Both the position numbers and the translations under genes were made by a program. Shown piece by piece: positions 11,904-23,189 of a stretch of DNA of 64,000 bases. Positions within the stretch are counted from its first letter, which is position 1. Each line of letters begins with the position of its first letter. The notes beneath the pieces were generated by a model that worked only from the letters and a program-made list of their open reading frames with translations, had not been told where the DNA came from and made no database searches. The stretch comes from Nephrocerus scutellatus (Eukaryota; Arthropoda; Insecta; Diptera; Pipunculidae): contig OX352763.1 of the NCBI GenBank assembly GCA_947095585.1, positions 39,916,010-39,980,009 of the forward strand. Reading direction: 5' to 3'.

Positions 11904-12301
11904 GACCAAGTACCAAGTAATTAAAACGACGGTGCTTGGTCAACTACTAGTTTAGTAGGACTACAGGAGAAACGAGGTGGTTATAATAGGTCTCGGTCGA
12001 ACGGGAGGTTCAGTATAGTCGAGAAGTAACAAGTAATCAAAACGATGATTTCTCGTGACAATGAATCGCTTAGCGAGTCGATATGTTCGAAGGGAATATG
12101 CGCTGACAGTTTAGCAAAATGTCAAGTAGCACCAAGTAATCAGAACGATGGTACTTAGTAATCTACAAAAGAAGAATCTTTTGTTCGCAATGAACGCCAC
12201 TTACACGGTAGGTTTCTTCGCAATGAATATTTTATTGAGCATCAGGTATTCATAACTATGGTGCTAGTAATATAGTTTGCCAAAGTTCCAGAAGATCTTC
12301 T
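11904..12301. repeat. Four spaced units, each with two hairpins
   Basis: A near-constant core, AAGTAATCAAAACGAT in the best units, recurs at about 11915, 12031, 12134 and (diverged) 12248, spacing 102-116 bases. Each core is flanked by complementary arms: GACCAAGTACC with GGTGCTTGGTC in unit 1, CGAGAA with TTCTCG in unit 2, AGCACC with GGTACT in unit 3 (one mismatch), AGCATC with GGTGCT in unit 4. A second dyad follows in every unit: CTACTA/TAGTAG (11944-11958), GAATCGCT/AGCGAGTC (12063-12079, one mismatch), ACAAAAGA/TCTTTTGT (12165-12184) and AGAAGATCTTCT (12290-12301). The arm sequences differ from unit to unit while base pairing is kept. No coding signal; I do not recognise the family. Confidence 0.6.
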
Positions 12302-12446
12302 ACATATAGCAGAATTCTCTTCTGACTTTTTGGAATTTTCCCGACCGATATCGCTGCCTTTTATATTAATCCGGTGGAAATTGTATTTTTACTGGCGAGA
12401 TAAGACAGATTTTGATAAACACATATTTTCTATGCGTATTAGTTTT

Positions 12447-13240
12447 AGGCGGTCAGCCATCAGCAGAATAGTGCGAACAAAACAGAATACTCTAGAATTG
12501 CAGGTGGCCGTAACTACCTCTGACTGGTGGAAGTGCAAACAAAGCTCCATGTGGTGGCCGCCGGTAATTTACCTCAAAATACAGGAAAAGCTAAATGATC
12601 GGCGTAGTCCCTTCAAAGTAAGGCTGGCGCGAAGCCAATAACCTCGCTCGTAATAAATCATTATTACGGAACCCAAAATCAGGCTCGGATACACTGGTGA
12701 ATGACGACTACCACGGCAACGAAAACGACTAAACACAGAACAGCAGCTAGCTAGCTAGACAGGGTATCAGTCCAAATATAATGCTGACATAACAGCAATT
12801 CAGGAGATGCGGTGGACGGGAAGTAGTGTCTTACAAAAATATGACATTTATTACAGCTGTCACGCAAGACATCATGTGCTCAGGGTGAGGTTTCTAGTCA
12901 GCAAAAGAATGAAATTCACCGTTATCGGCTTTAAAGCAGTAAATGAACGGCCATGCACCCTTCGCGTTCGGGGCAGATTTAAAAACATAAGCCTCATAAA
13001 CGTTCACGCACCTACAGAGAATTCCCCAGAGGATGAAAAAGAAGAATCAATCGAACGGGAACTCCATGCCTGCCCTCAGTATGATGTAAAAATCATTCTG
13101 GGGGATATGAATGCCAAAATAGGTAGGGGTAGTATTCAGGCAGTACATAGTCACCCATAGCTTACACGAGAACACTAATGACAATGGACAACGAGTCACA
13201 GTGAGGCAGCAAGCAATTATTTGGTCGTTGTGAGTAAAAT
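12447..13240 (+). mobile_element. RTE/Bov-B-like LINE, 5' UTR and endonuclease (copy 3)
   Basis: Starts with the 5' block GGCGGTCAGCCATCAGCAGA, which also opens copy 8 at 49042, followed by the CTGACTGGTGGAA and TGGTGGCCGCCGGTAA segment. The endonuclease is the best preserved in the window: ADITAIQEMRWTG near 12785-12825, where QE carries the metal-binding Glu, then YYSCHARHH, FTVIGFKAVNERPCTLR, NISLINVHAPTE and VKIILGDMNAKIG, where GDMNAK carries the catalytic Asp-x-Asn. It is open from 12807 to 13160 (117 codons). Homology continues as far as 13240 with NDNGQR, where the sequence stops matching. The RT is absent, which is unusual because LINE truncation normally removes the 5' end; a secondary deletion or break is likely. 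Confidence 0.82.
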
Positions 13241-15380
13241 TATTGAGTCACGAGTCAATAAATCGATCGGTTTGATTTGACTAAAGAAAAGGACTAAGGC
13301 ACCAAGAATAGTGAGCTCCAACTTTTAACATATTTCGTAGCTTCAGGCAGCCTCCAGCACTTTCTGCTTATCAACGCATACTTCAAGGATTGAATTTATG
13401 GAATAATATAATAGAAGGCGCTATAACGCGGTACTCGGTAAAAAACGTTGGCTTGGACCTCCTCCCTGCATACAGGAACCGAAACGCCTAAAAGACGTAG
13501 ACTTACAGGTAGCTACTGATGTTCATCACAACATTATATTTTTTTCTCTTCCAAAAAGTCGTAATGAGTATCTAGTTTGGACTTTGATCCAACATTAAAA
13601 AAATAATCGATCCGCAGTTTCTTTTATTAGGCAAAGAATTCAAAATCGCAAATCACTGTATGGCTCCAAGCTTGCTGAACTGGTGGGATAACTTTTAACT
13701 CCTATGATAATATAAGAGGCCAGTTCTACTTCTTCTGTCTAAACTGTGAAAGCAGAGTGAATGCTACACCTGGGAGGAGCTGTTCGGTTTGCCCATATCT
13801 CCTATGCAAATTATGTTCACAGCGCACAATCCGAAAAATTAGTTCCCAAAAATGGTCGCTTGACCAGTTTATTAGAAACTTCTTGTATACATAAAAAGAG
13901 TTTTTCAAGTATTGTACAGGACGTTGTTGTCGCAGCATTAAGGTAGGGAATAACACTCCAATTCCCTGCCAAAATAGCAGACTTCTTTTATAACACTCTG
14001 TGCCTATAGGCGTGCGCTTCACCTTATCAAAGAAAGACTCTTCCTTTCCGCATGATACTCCTCGTATATACGAGTTGGGCGACGTGTAAATAAAGGTGCA
14101 CAACTCATCCACATCGCTTAGTCATCACGACGATGCCGCCCGCCGCCAGCTATTTTTAGCTCACGTAATGGACATTCAAAAGTCGCCATAAGTTCGCTAT
14201 CGTCACCGATCAATTGACGATTATCAGATCGCATCGCATCGCCGATGAATGAATGCAAATTGCACCGCATTGCATCGCTCGTCATCCGCATGTCCTTGTA
14301 CTCGTATATTCCAGAGCGCAATAAGCGTCGCATCTGTGACGTGACGTCAGTTTTGCAAGCGGTCTCCGTCCATCCGCTGAAAATGCAAGGTCTTAGCTGC
14401 AGCTCTCCATTTATGGCTAGCGAATTGTGATGCATACTAACTTTTCATCGTTTGGTACGTTACTGCGTATGGCCAGTTGGTGGGGGTGATTCGTCCGATC
14501 GATTGTTGTAAGCCAAAGTGAGTGACGTTTGTCCTCTGAAGTAAACAAATTGAGCGGTCGCTTAGAAACAAACACAAACACACATTTACTCACATTCTAA
14601 CATAGCGAGTCGATCCGCTGACGTTTGTTCCACAGTTTCCATCACAAGCGAACGCGTGGATGAATTCTTGGAGCAATTTGGACGGAAAATGTTATTCGAG
14701 TGAAATCGACATGATTGTTTAGCCTTGTGCTATCATGAAGGGCAAGGCCGTCAACCAGCTCCGGCATGTTGCCTGTTACAGTTGTCAGCTGTCAGCTGTG
14801 TGTGTGTGTCTGTACCACTCAGTATGCACTTAATGAAGTTGTTGATTGTTGTTTTGCTTTATCCATTCATTCATTCATTCATAGTTTTTTTTTCCGTCTA
14901 TTATGCTATCTATAGCTAATGATTTCCGGTATGACTGGAAAATTAATTTATACAAAAAATTATGCAATAAATTACAAATTAAATGATTACTGTCAATGTG
15001 TTGATTAATTGAGAGGCCAAAAGAATGTCTTCTGGGTGGGTGCCCTTCGATTGCGCGCGATTAAATCGACTGATTCGGATATCAGTTGAATTGATCCAAA
15101 GCACTTGAATTTCGTCAATAGCTGATTGGTCTTTTAGGAGATGAACCAATGTGTGGTCTGACGTTATCGTGAGACCGCACCTTTTTCTCGAACATGGAGC
15201 CCAGAATGCTTGCTTAGTCTCGAAATCGCATATAAGTACAAGTGGGCCTGGTATCTTGTGCACCAGCAGCTTAAATATTTTGGTTTATTTTTCAGGTTTA
15301 GGTTGCCTTAATACACAATAAAATACTTTGCTGCATTCTATTAGCCGGGACCGTTTTTCGACTCATATGCTATAATGAGC
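13241..15380. other. No recognised gene
   Basis: About 2.1 kb without a recognised protein remnant. The 128-codon minus ORF at 13726-14112 has no familiar motifs. A (CATT)n run lies at 14864-14882 and a (TG)n run at 14800-14811. Confidence 0.4.
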
Positions 15381-15385
15381 TGATA

Positions 15386-15445
15386 TCAGTGTTGGTGGTG
15401 CAGTGGTTAGAAACATTGCCTCCAACTCGATGATGTTCATGTGAT
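15386..15445 (+). repeat. tRNA-like SINE head, truncated
   Basis: GGTGGTGCAGTGGTTAGAA followed by CATTGCCTCCAACTCGATG has the look of a pol III box A region and anticodon arm of a tRNA-derived SINE. No box B follows, because the mariner-type element starts immediately downstream at 15449. The match is by eye only and could be chance. Confidence 0.35.
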
Positions 15446-15448
15446 ATA

Positions 15449-16080
15449 TAAAGGGTGATCAGATTGGAGGTAATTTTTCCAATAGGATTTTTTTTTGACA
15501 TGTAACGCGTGACTACTGTCAAACTAAATACATAATTTTATTCAGTATTCATTGACATTTCATCATGGAAAGACTAACGCCTCAACAACGTTTACAAATC
15601 GTACAATTGTATTACGAAAATCGACGCTCTGTGAAAAGTGTTCGTCGCGCGCTCAGGCCAACTTATGGTGTACATTATCGTCCTACCGAACGCACTATTC
15701 TGCATACCATCGGCAAACTTGAGAATAATTTTACAGATGATACTCGACCGATTAGACCACGTACAGCCCGAACTGAAATGAATATTGCGGCTGTAAGTGA
15801 GAGTTTTGCCGAAAACCCGGAGGAATCGATTCGGCGCCGTTGTCAACAACTTGGCCTATCTTATGGCACTACTTGGGCGATTTTCGCAGAGATCTTGGTT
15901 TGAGGGCGTATAAAATACAGCTAGTCCAAGATTTTAAGCCGGCCGACCTTCCAAAGCGTCTTACTTTCAGTCGTTGGGCTCTTGAAAAACTCGCCGAAGA
16001 TCCGTATTTTGGGACCCGAATTTTTTTTCAGCGATGTAGTCCATTTTTGGCTTAATGCAAAATTTGCCATTAGTTGCCAT
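15449..16080 (+). mobile_element. Tc1/mariner-superfamily element, 5' part with transposase N-terminus
   Basis: The element begins at the TA-flanked AAAGGGTGATCAGATTGG and reaches a transposase ATG at 15565. The frame 15565-15903 is open for 112 codons and carries the helix-turn-helix DNA-binding region: RLTPQQRLQIVQLYYENRRS, then TERTILHTIGKLENNFTD, then RPRTARTEMNIAAVSESF. A one-base shift moves the reading to 15870-16030, where LGLRAYKIQLVQDFKPADLP and RLTFSRWALEKLAEDPYFG lead to the FSD-x-x-HFW position of the first catalytic Asp; another shift follows. The catalytic half and the right terminal repeat are missing. Transposase would excise and reinsert the element at TA dinucleotides; this copy cannot. 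Confidence 0.82.
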
Positions 16081-16329
16081 ATACTGCTGTATTCACATCT
16101 ACGGTTGAGTTGATATATGAAGTAATCAAGATGTGTAAGAGTAATCAAGATGCCATCAATGTGTGTTTATGAGCACATTATTCTACACGTAGTTTGTGAG
16201 TGCTCAGGTGTGAACTCAAATCCACGACACTTTCTTTCCTTCAACTATCAAAATATTTCCAAACTCACGCTGTGCTTTAAGAAGGTGCAAGTTCCTTAAG
16301 CGTGCGCTAGTTATACAAAAAATATAGTT
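16081..16329. other. No recognised feature
   Basis: Short spacer after the truncated transposon. GTAATCAAGATG occurs twice at 16122-16151, a minor local duplication. Confidence 0.35.
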
Positions 16330-16690
16330 AATCATCGCCATTACTTTGAACTTGTGGATCTGGATGAAAGCTTCTTTTGCAACTTTTAGGATTTGTCTGT
16401 TCACTAGTCATTGTGACGGTCTCTTTGTTATGTAAAATTTTTTCACGGCTTCATATTTTAATAGCTCTATCTCTAGTCTTTCGGCATCGTTTCCTTCCCT
16501 TCCCATACTTGCACTATTAGTTCATAAATTGCTACTCTGTTGGAGATCTACTCGTACTCCTCACCTGCCCAGGGATGCCTGAAAGCATATTGTCGTGAAG
16601 CTGCTTTATCGCTAACTTCTTATATGAAAAGTGGCGACAGAATAGTTTGATCGTCGGTCATTTGAAGAGCTTTCAGCGGCCGCTTAGCAA
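16330..16690 (-). mobile_element. RTE/Bov-B-like LINE fragment (copy 10)
   Basis: Three short blocks align in order with copy 2 on the same strand: GATCTGGATGAAAGCTTC (copy 2 near 7241), GGCATCG with CCCATACTTGCACTA (near 7785), and a GCTAACTTC to GGTCAT block (near 7917). The coding text is destroyed by short deletions. No function can remain. Confidence 0.55.
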
Positions 16691-16885
16691 GGTGTTAAAA
16701 TGCTTTTTCCATTAGCTGTAGCAGGAAATCTTATTGGTCCACTGTCTGTATGTACTTTACATTTTCAACGTTTCCAACTCAGCGCATCGACATTTCACAA
16801 GCCTGCGACATTTGCTGAGAATCTTCTTTTAATGCTCATCGATTCCGATTTCCAACCTGATGTAAAATGCCAAACCAATGAGCAA

Positions 16886-17120
16886 ACTATTTCTTGAAAC
16901 TTAAATATTTAGCAGAATTTTTGATGACTGTGAATATGTGGTCACTCCAACGAAGCTTGTTGTTAACGCACATACTGAGAATTGCGAATTCCTCGATGCA
17001 AGTGCCCTTTTTTATAGATAATGGCTGTAGGGTATCGTTTCGTTTTGTCGACAGGAGACAGCATTGGGTTATTATGGAACCGTTAAACTCTACTGTTTTA
17101 TATTCTTCTCATTTTTTTAT
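16886..17120 (-). mobile_element. CR1/Jockey-type LINE RT C-terminal fragment
   Basis: The minus strand is open for about 70 codons from about 17095 to a TAG at 16886. It shows VEFNGSIITQCCLLSTKRND, then CIEEFAILSMCVNNKLRWSD, then HIFTVIKNSAKYL. The same motifs occur at 62880-63130, where TQCCLLS and NNKLR are recognisable, so the two are copies of one family. This is the RT thumb-like region after the catalytic box; the catalytic part is missing. Confidence 0.65.
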
Positions 17121-17214
17121 GTTGTACAGGTCAGAATTTAACGTGCTGAACATAAATTGTTGTTTGAGTTTCTGTTGCAAAGAGGAGGGACGTTGCTTAA
17201 ACTAATAAGCGAAG

Positions 17215-17775
17215 CAGCTAAAACGAATTGGATTGGAAGTATTAGACAAGTGATCATTACTGAAGTTGAGGAAGGGTTTCGGGGACTAAACAGAGACCTG
17301 GAAAATGCCGACTTGTAACAGTTGGATTAAGCAGTCCAAAAGAAACTTGCTAATCCAATAAAGAAGTTTTTTATCAGCTCCTTAAGCATATATTTTTTCA
17401 AAAGAACTCGATGCCTTGGAAGTATTCCGGATTAGTTTGTTTTAGTCAAATTTATGAATAGACTGGTTCCAATAATTGGTTCGACTTTTTCCTCGGGAAG
17501 AATCCAGAAAAATAGAACAAATGGAAAAGTTAACGCAATGGCACTGCCATGAACACTCTTCAGAACTATAAGGGAAATACGTTAAGATCACTTAAATCTC
17601 CAGAAACGAGTACAAAAGTGGATCTGTCCCATAAAGTGTTTAATACTCGGAGGTATAGGTGAAAGCAACGCGGCAACAACGTGGTTTTTGCGTGGAACAA
17701 TAGCGACCAGGTAATTCTCCCGAAGAATTTGTTAAGACTGTCCCAACTGGTTTTCTTTTATTGTCATACTTGTTT
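17215..17775. other. No recognised feature
   Basis: About 560 bases of AT-rich sequence between two transposon fragments; no protein remnant seen on either strand. Confidence 0.4.
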
Positions 17776-17779
17776 TCAA

Positions 17780-18330
17780 AAAACGTTGACCTCAGAATTG
17801 ACCGTTATACATTGCACCTATGGTACGGTTGCGACATGTCCAGTTTTTCCAAAAAAAAGAGGCGACCATTTTGATTCCAAGTGCAAGTGCATAAAGGAAC
17901 ACCCATACCGTTGACTGCTGTTTGGACTCATACGCATAGATCCAAGATACGTCACCAGTCACGATGTTATAGACATGTTTTGAAGCACCACGGTCATATT
18001 TTTGAGCATTCCAATTTACACGGGTCCATTTTTGAGCGATTGTCAAATTATGAGGGAACCAACGCACACATTTTGGTTGCTACCACTAATGCCCAAGGGT
18101 GCCTCAATCTTACAATAGGTCATATGACGATCTCGCAGTATCAGTTCATGCACAGCATCAATGTTTTCCGGAACAACAACCAATTTTGGACGACATTAAC
18201 GAAGTCGTTGAACGAGCGGCCACGATTGAATTCTATAAAAATCGATAAAAACTGGTCCATCGCCAAAAGTCGAATTAAGGTCATCAATGCTAAGTTGTTA
18301 AGTTGTTAAGTTTATCCAGGTCGAAAGTTG
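17780..18330 (-). mobile_element. Mariner transposase fossil (mellifera/mauritiana-like)
   Basis: Reading the minus strand from 18240: RPKLVVVPENIDAVHELI and RHMTYCKIEAPLGIS form the DNA-binding domain, followed by PHNLTIAQKWTRVNWNAQKY and HVYNIVTGDVSWIYAYE. In that last motif TGD holds the first Asp of the DD34D catalytic triad, and ESW of the family is changed to VSW. Then QQSTVWVF and MVASFF-KNWTCRN lead to the VPLEQ-like position and the match ends near 17790. Several stops and indels break the frame, and the second and third catalytic residues are absent. It is unlike the Tc1/mariner family at 15449 and 27040, so two mariner lineages have been here. Confidence 0.8.
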
Positions 18331-18579
18331 TAAAAAATAATCGCACGGTTAACAATTTTTGCACTGAAATGAAATTTGAAATCACTATACCAAACAAAAA
18401 TAGCGGCGGTATAAAAAAACATTCTGAGTAAATATACCGTCTAAGATGTCAAACTTTAGGACAGCTGGCAGCACTAGACTTGCCCAATCCCCAAATATAA
18501 AAGGCAACTACTCAATGATCGGATTTCGTCTGTGTGGTGTATTTATCAGCTGGAAATAAGATTGACGCTTTGCGACCAT

Positions 18580-20885
18580 AGGTTAGATTAAGTTAGGTTG
18601 AAGTGGCTGACGGTCGAAAGGCCAACACACTTAGACCAGGACTGGTCCTTTGGCCAGTGGCTCTAGAAAAAATGTTCTCACCTACTCGTTGAAACTCGTT
18701 GTACTACTAATGCCCGTATCTTTTAGATCATTAAGGTCGTTGTAAAAGAAAGGTCCTAGATGAAGCTTACGTTTCTGGGAAAGGGCTGGGCACGTACAGA
18801 GAAGATGGATAATGGTCCCCTCCTCCTTCTCGTCCATGCAGCTTCTACAGAAGTGGTTCGAGCAGACGCCAAGCCTTTCTGCATGTTTGCCTATGAGACA
18901 ATGTCCCCGGAAGACATCTATAATAGCACCGATGTGCAGTCTTATTTGAGAGATCAAACACTTGGAGCGTTTCGGATCCACTTTGGGCCAGATCTGTTTT
19001 GTTGCGAGAAAAGTATTTTTGTTTGACCAACGGTTAGTTTTTTCGTTAGCATCCCTCATTAACATTAGTTTACATGTAGCGATTGGCATGCCAAGAGAAC
19101 CATTTTCAGGTAGAATGGGGAGTGCAGTGCCGTGTTTGGCGAGTTCGTCTGCTCTACAGTTTCCTGAAACTTCTCTCTCTCTCTATGCCCCGGCACCTAG
19201 CACAGGTGAATGTAGAACTGCTCCTCCATCTCCGTGAGCGATGATTGGCAGTTGTGGGCTTGAATAGAGTTCGTAGAGACAGATTCCAGGGATTTCAGTG
19301 CCGCATTTCTATTCAGCCACGACAAGACTTCATTAATCGCCATAATTTCAGCCTGGAAAACACTACAGTGATTAGGAAAACGGAAAGAGAGACTAAGATT
19401 AAGCCGTTTTGAGAAAACACCTTCGCCAACTCCGTCATCAGTTTTTGACCCGTCTGTGTCAAAGTGAAGATTATGGTCATCATCATCCAAAGCAGCTCCC
19501 CATTCCCAGAATTATCTTGAGGGAATGGTGACTTGGAAGTTTTGGTTGAATCTGTGAGCTGCGGAATAGTGTAGTCTATGTTACCTGGTGGAATCCTAAT
19601 TAAAGTCAGGATAGAAGAGTGACCGAATTCATTTCTGGTCCACTGGGAGATTGCATTGAGGCGAATAGCCGCGATGGCGGCTATTTGTCTGCTGAAAATG
19701 TCTACTGGTGTAAGGTTGAACAAAATGTCAAACGCGGCGGAGTGACTTGTGCGAAGCGCTTCGGTCATGCATAAACAAGCTGATCTTTGGACCTTGCTTA
19801 GTTTGTCACAATTTACTGTTTTATCTAACGCAGCCCACCATAAAGTCACACCATATAGAAGCGAGGTCTTACTACAGCTGAAGGGTGATATGGGGTTGAA
19901 AGCCCCATTTGTTGCCAATGTCTTTTTTGTAAGAGAAGAGTGCCACTGTGGCTTTACGAACTTTCTTCAATGCTTGGTTTTCAGCTTAACTTTCTGTCTA
20001 GTATAAGACCCAGGTACTTGGCTTTATCAGAGAAAGTTAAGCTTGTACCTTTAATAGAAGGAGGGTCAACATGTGGAATTTTGTATTTCCTAGTGAAGAG
20101 GACACGTTCAGTTTTGTGTGGGTTTACTTCTAAACCGCAGAAATCTGCCAAATTTGGTGGCTTGTTGAGAGTAGTTTGCAGGAGTTCTTTTAAGGTGTTT
20201 GGGTGATTTCCTGAGATGGCGATCCGCATAAGCGACCACTCGGCAGCCCTCCTTTCTTAGACATACAAGTAGCTCATTCACCACTAAGTTCCATAGAAGG
20301 GGGGACAGGACTTCACCTTGCGAGATTCCTCTGCAGATAGATCTTCTGGCAGACGACACACCCAGTTTTGAATTAAAAATCCATCTGGTGAGTAGAAGGT
20401 TAATCAGTTCGCCAAGTGAGTCATCCACCCTTAAGGTCTTCAGTGAATCTGTTATCGCGGATGTCTTGACGTTATTAAAAGCGCTTTCAATGTCAATGAA
20501 TGCTCTAATAGTGTACTCCTTGTAGTTTAGAGAATATTCAATGGAGCGTACTAGCGTATGCCGAGCTGTTTCCCTTGCAATACACGTGTTGATCTGTAGA
20601 CAGAAGTTTCTTGTCAATGCTAGTACCTATGCGGATGTCTATCAGTCTTTCTAGTATTTTTAAAAGGAACGATGATATACTAATGGGTCTGATATCTTTT
20701 GGATTAACGTGCGAGCATTTCCCCGTTTTGGGTATGAAGACCACCTTCATCTCTCTCCATAGATCCCGAGATGGTCTTTGCGACCATAGAGATCTGATAA
20801 TTATAAAATCGGCAATCGGCAAGCTGTAATTGAGGCTGTGAACTTGGCCGTTTTTTCGGAAGCGAATCAAGTGAGTCACATTGTA
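18580..20885 (-). mobile_element. LOA-like LINE with RT and RNase H (copy a)
   Basis: On the minus strand from 20885: RT with MKVVFIPKTGKCSHVNPKD and IRPISISSFLLKILERLID, FIDIESAFNNVKTSAI, the SARRSICRGISQGEVLSPLL block, and AYAD, where the catalytic YADD has lost its second Asp in a small deletion near 20221 that shifts the frame. The thumb follows (GLEVNPHKTERVLF, KAKYLGLILDRKLS). RNase H shows FDTDGSKTDD (first Asp) and QAEIMAINEV (Glu); the third acidic site reads STNS in place of a TDS-type motif. WVPGHRE is next to a (CT)n expansion at 19169-19184. The C-terminal CRSCMDEKEEGTIIHLLCTC is a putative zinc knuckle. The 3' end lies at TAACCTAACTTAATCTAACC-like sequence (18580-18600). Inactive, but the best copy of its family here. 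Confidence 0.85.
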
Positions 20886-21969
20886 TCATAAAATCTTTTA
20901 TATTTAGCCTTTTCCCTCTTTATACAAAACTACTTTTTTCCATTGAAAATAAAAAATATATTGTACGATGATTTATTTAAAAAAAAAACCTCAGAAATGC
21001 AAACTCAGCGTCATATCGGATCTCCATCGCTCAAACATAAAACCGCCTCGACGAACTCTAATTTCATCGTAAATATTTTTTTTTCGATCAAAGTTGTCGT
21101 GTTGTGGTTTTTTATTATAATACTCAGAATATATTGCTACAGATGTAAAGATAAAGAGATGCAACCGAGATGCAAATGCAGATGCAGATGAATTATGCAT
21201 TACGTTCGCGTACATCCATCGATTGCTGGCAGATTGTCGAGGAGACGCCGACGCGCCTTGATATTTCTTTTCTACTCGCGTTCGCGTTTGCGGCTGGTGC
21301 TGCCGTTGCTGCATCATTCCTATTTGACATAGACTTTGACAAGCCGAGTAGCAGCTTGGCTCGTAAAGCGCAGCACAACACAGCTCCGCTCCGCATGCAC
21401 TTCATCTTTAACAATGTCAACGGCGATGGAAACGTTGCAAATTGTGATGTAATCGAAATTCCAATTCAAGGTCAGTGCGGTAGTAGCACAGACACAATCA
21501 TAACTCGTACATCGGAATTGTATTGGTTTGGCGGCGTTCTGTTACACTTGCACGCCGCGCACGCACATTATGTAAATGGTAATTTATCGCTGGTTAATGT
21601 GGGAGTAGAATAATTGCGGTTTGCTGCTGGCGTCTGCGCATAGTGCCCAGTGATTCAGGTTGACGTGAAGACATCGCAGAGAGTAGCAGTGGTGGTGCGC
21701 TTCATAGTAGCGTAGGTCGTACTAATGGAATTAGCACAATCAATTAGCACTTTAGGCCGGAGCTGAGTATAAAAAGCGAAAGCATAAATTTGGAATTTCT
21801 GAGAATTTTTTTCCGAATGAATGAATGGACTTCCAGTTCCATTGCTGGTGTGTCCACTTTTTGATTATTTCCTAAGCACATGTACAAAAGTGGTTGGTAA
21901 AGAACAATTCTTTATATTTCTAGCTTTGTATTTTTTGTTTAAGAAGTTTTAGTAAAACAACTGGTCGTT

Positions 21970-21970
<1 letters not shown>
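20886..21970. other. No recognised gene; ORF of unknown status
   Basis: A 147-codon plus ORF at 21170-21613 starts in a (ATGCAG)n-like tract and includes a hydrophobic run FLLAFAFAAGAAVAASF. It has no family motif that I recognise, no obvious splice or promoter context, and could be chance in this relatively GC-rich patch. The rest holds nothing recognised. Confidence 0.3.

Positions 21971-22034
<64 letters not shown>
21971..22034. repeat. (CAT)n microsatellite, 21 units
   Basis: An uninterrupted TCA/CAT trinucleotide tract of 64 bases. It directly adjoins the minus-strand RTE fragment on its right; other copies of that RTE family end in TGATGA-type sequence, the same repeat on the element strand. 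Confidence 0.95.
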
Positions 22035-22525
22035 GAGGTCTTTAGCTAAGCACAAAAGTCTCGGATCCATATGCTAGTACTGGTTATACAACAGCAGCTT
22101 GGGCTTCATGGTTAAAACCCAGTATTTAAAGAGCCTTGACTCTTGACAGACTAAAGTATAGGCTTTGTTGACTTTAAGCAATTTTGGTTGGGTACTGGTT
22201 GCATGCTGTTATCGGATGGTATTATAGACGCGAGGACAGCACTTCATTATCTTAATTGTGGTCAAACGTTGGATCTACTGCTAGCAGACGTAGTTTCCAT
22301 GTACTTTGCTTTGCTCTCACTTATGTGCAGCTCCAGATATCGTGCAATTGCACAACAATTGGGTTTCTACCAATGATGTAAATCGTTTGGTAAGCCTTAA
22401 CCTTGATCGACTTATACACGACTGTTTCTCTTGCCGTTAGATCAGAGTCATCACTTTCTCGAACGCCATGTTGAAGAGAACGCAGGAGAGTCTCTTGTCG
22501 GAGCTATTGATTCATGTTGAACGGG
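22035..22525 (-). mobile_element. RTE/Bov-B-like LINE fragment (copy 4)
   Basis: Aligns with 6914-7420 of copy 2 on the same strand: AGCTAAGCACAAAAGTCTCG, the CATATGCTAGTACTGGT block, the TTATGTGCAGCTCCAGATAT block, TTTCTACCAATGATGTAAAT, and CTTATACACGACTGTTTCTC. It covers the RT region after the catalytic box and lacks about 280 bases of the 3' end between the match and the (CAT)n tract. Heavily mutated and not coding. Confidence 0.7.
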
Positions 22526-23130
22526 AGTAAGTTATCCGTATACAGGGTGTCACCTAATTCGTGCACATAATTTGGGAAATGACTCTCGGGTATATTCTAA
22601 GAAAAAAATCGTTTTATAGTAAGGATCTTTGGTGTACAGTGACACATGTTAACAGAAATGGCTCTGTTAATGCTAACGGTAGAATCTTTGTTTATGACTT
22701 TTTGTGTTGTTTTATTTAGAAGAAATACTAGCCTTTATAACTGCGTTTAAATAAAACTGATATCTTCTTTGAGTCTTCAGATATCCAACTTCAATGCCTG
22801 TTCCAGTTTTCTTCCCCATGCTAATTTTTGACTTTGAGGTTAATTTTCTCCAGAAAATGCGCGTAATAAACATAACGTTTTACTATTTGTTTCATATAAA
22901 CGTAACAATAATAAAAATAAAAATCAACAACAAGAAGTTTGCGGAAAAAGCCATAGATTTCATGATACTTGGGAAAACCTGCAGCAGGTAAAATTTTTAA
23001 AAAATAATTAAAAATTTTATATCTGGTAACATTGAATTGCAAAGCTTAGCGTCTAATGCCGTGAAATCTAAAAACGGGCTCGAGCATGAATAGAAAACTA
23101 AGGAGGACACCTACAATGTACACATTGAGT
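22526..23130. other. No recognised feature
   Basis: AT-rich; the small ORFs on both strands at 22794-23042 are low-complexity Lys/Phe/Tyr text and not credible genes. Confidence 0.4.
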
Positions 23131-23189
23131 TTTCAAATCTCTACTTTGGTGGCTGCTTCTGTAATTTCCGGCTTTCTCTTATGAGGGGC

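Noticed and set aside
13726..14112. 128-codon minus ORF
   Set aside because: No recognisable domain and no neighbours in frame; composition resembles non-coding AT-rich sequence.
21170..21613. 147-codon ORF with a hydrophobic stretch
   Set aside because: Starts in a short (ATGCAG)n run, with no recognised domain; likely chance.
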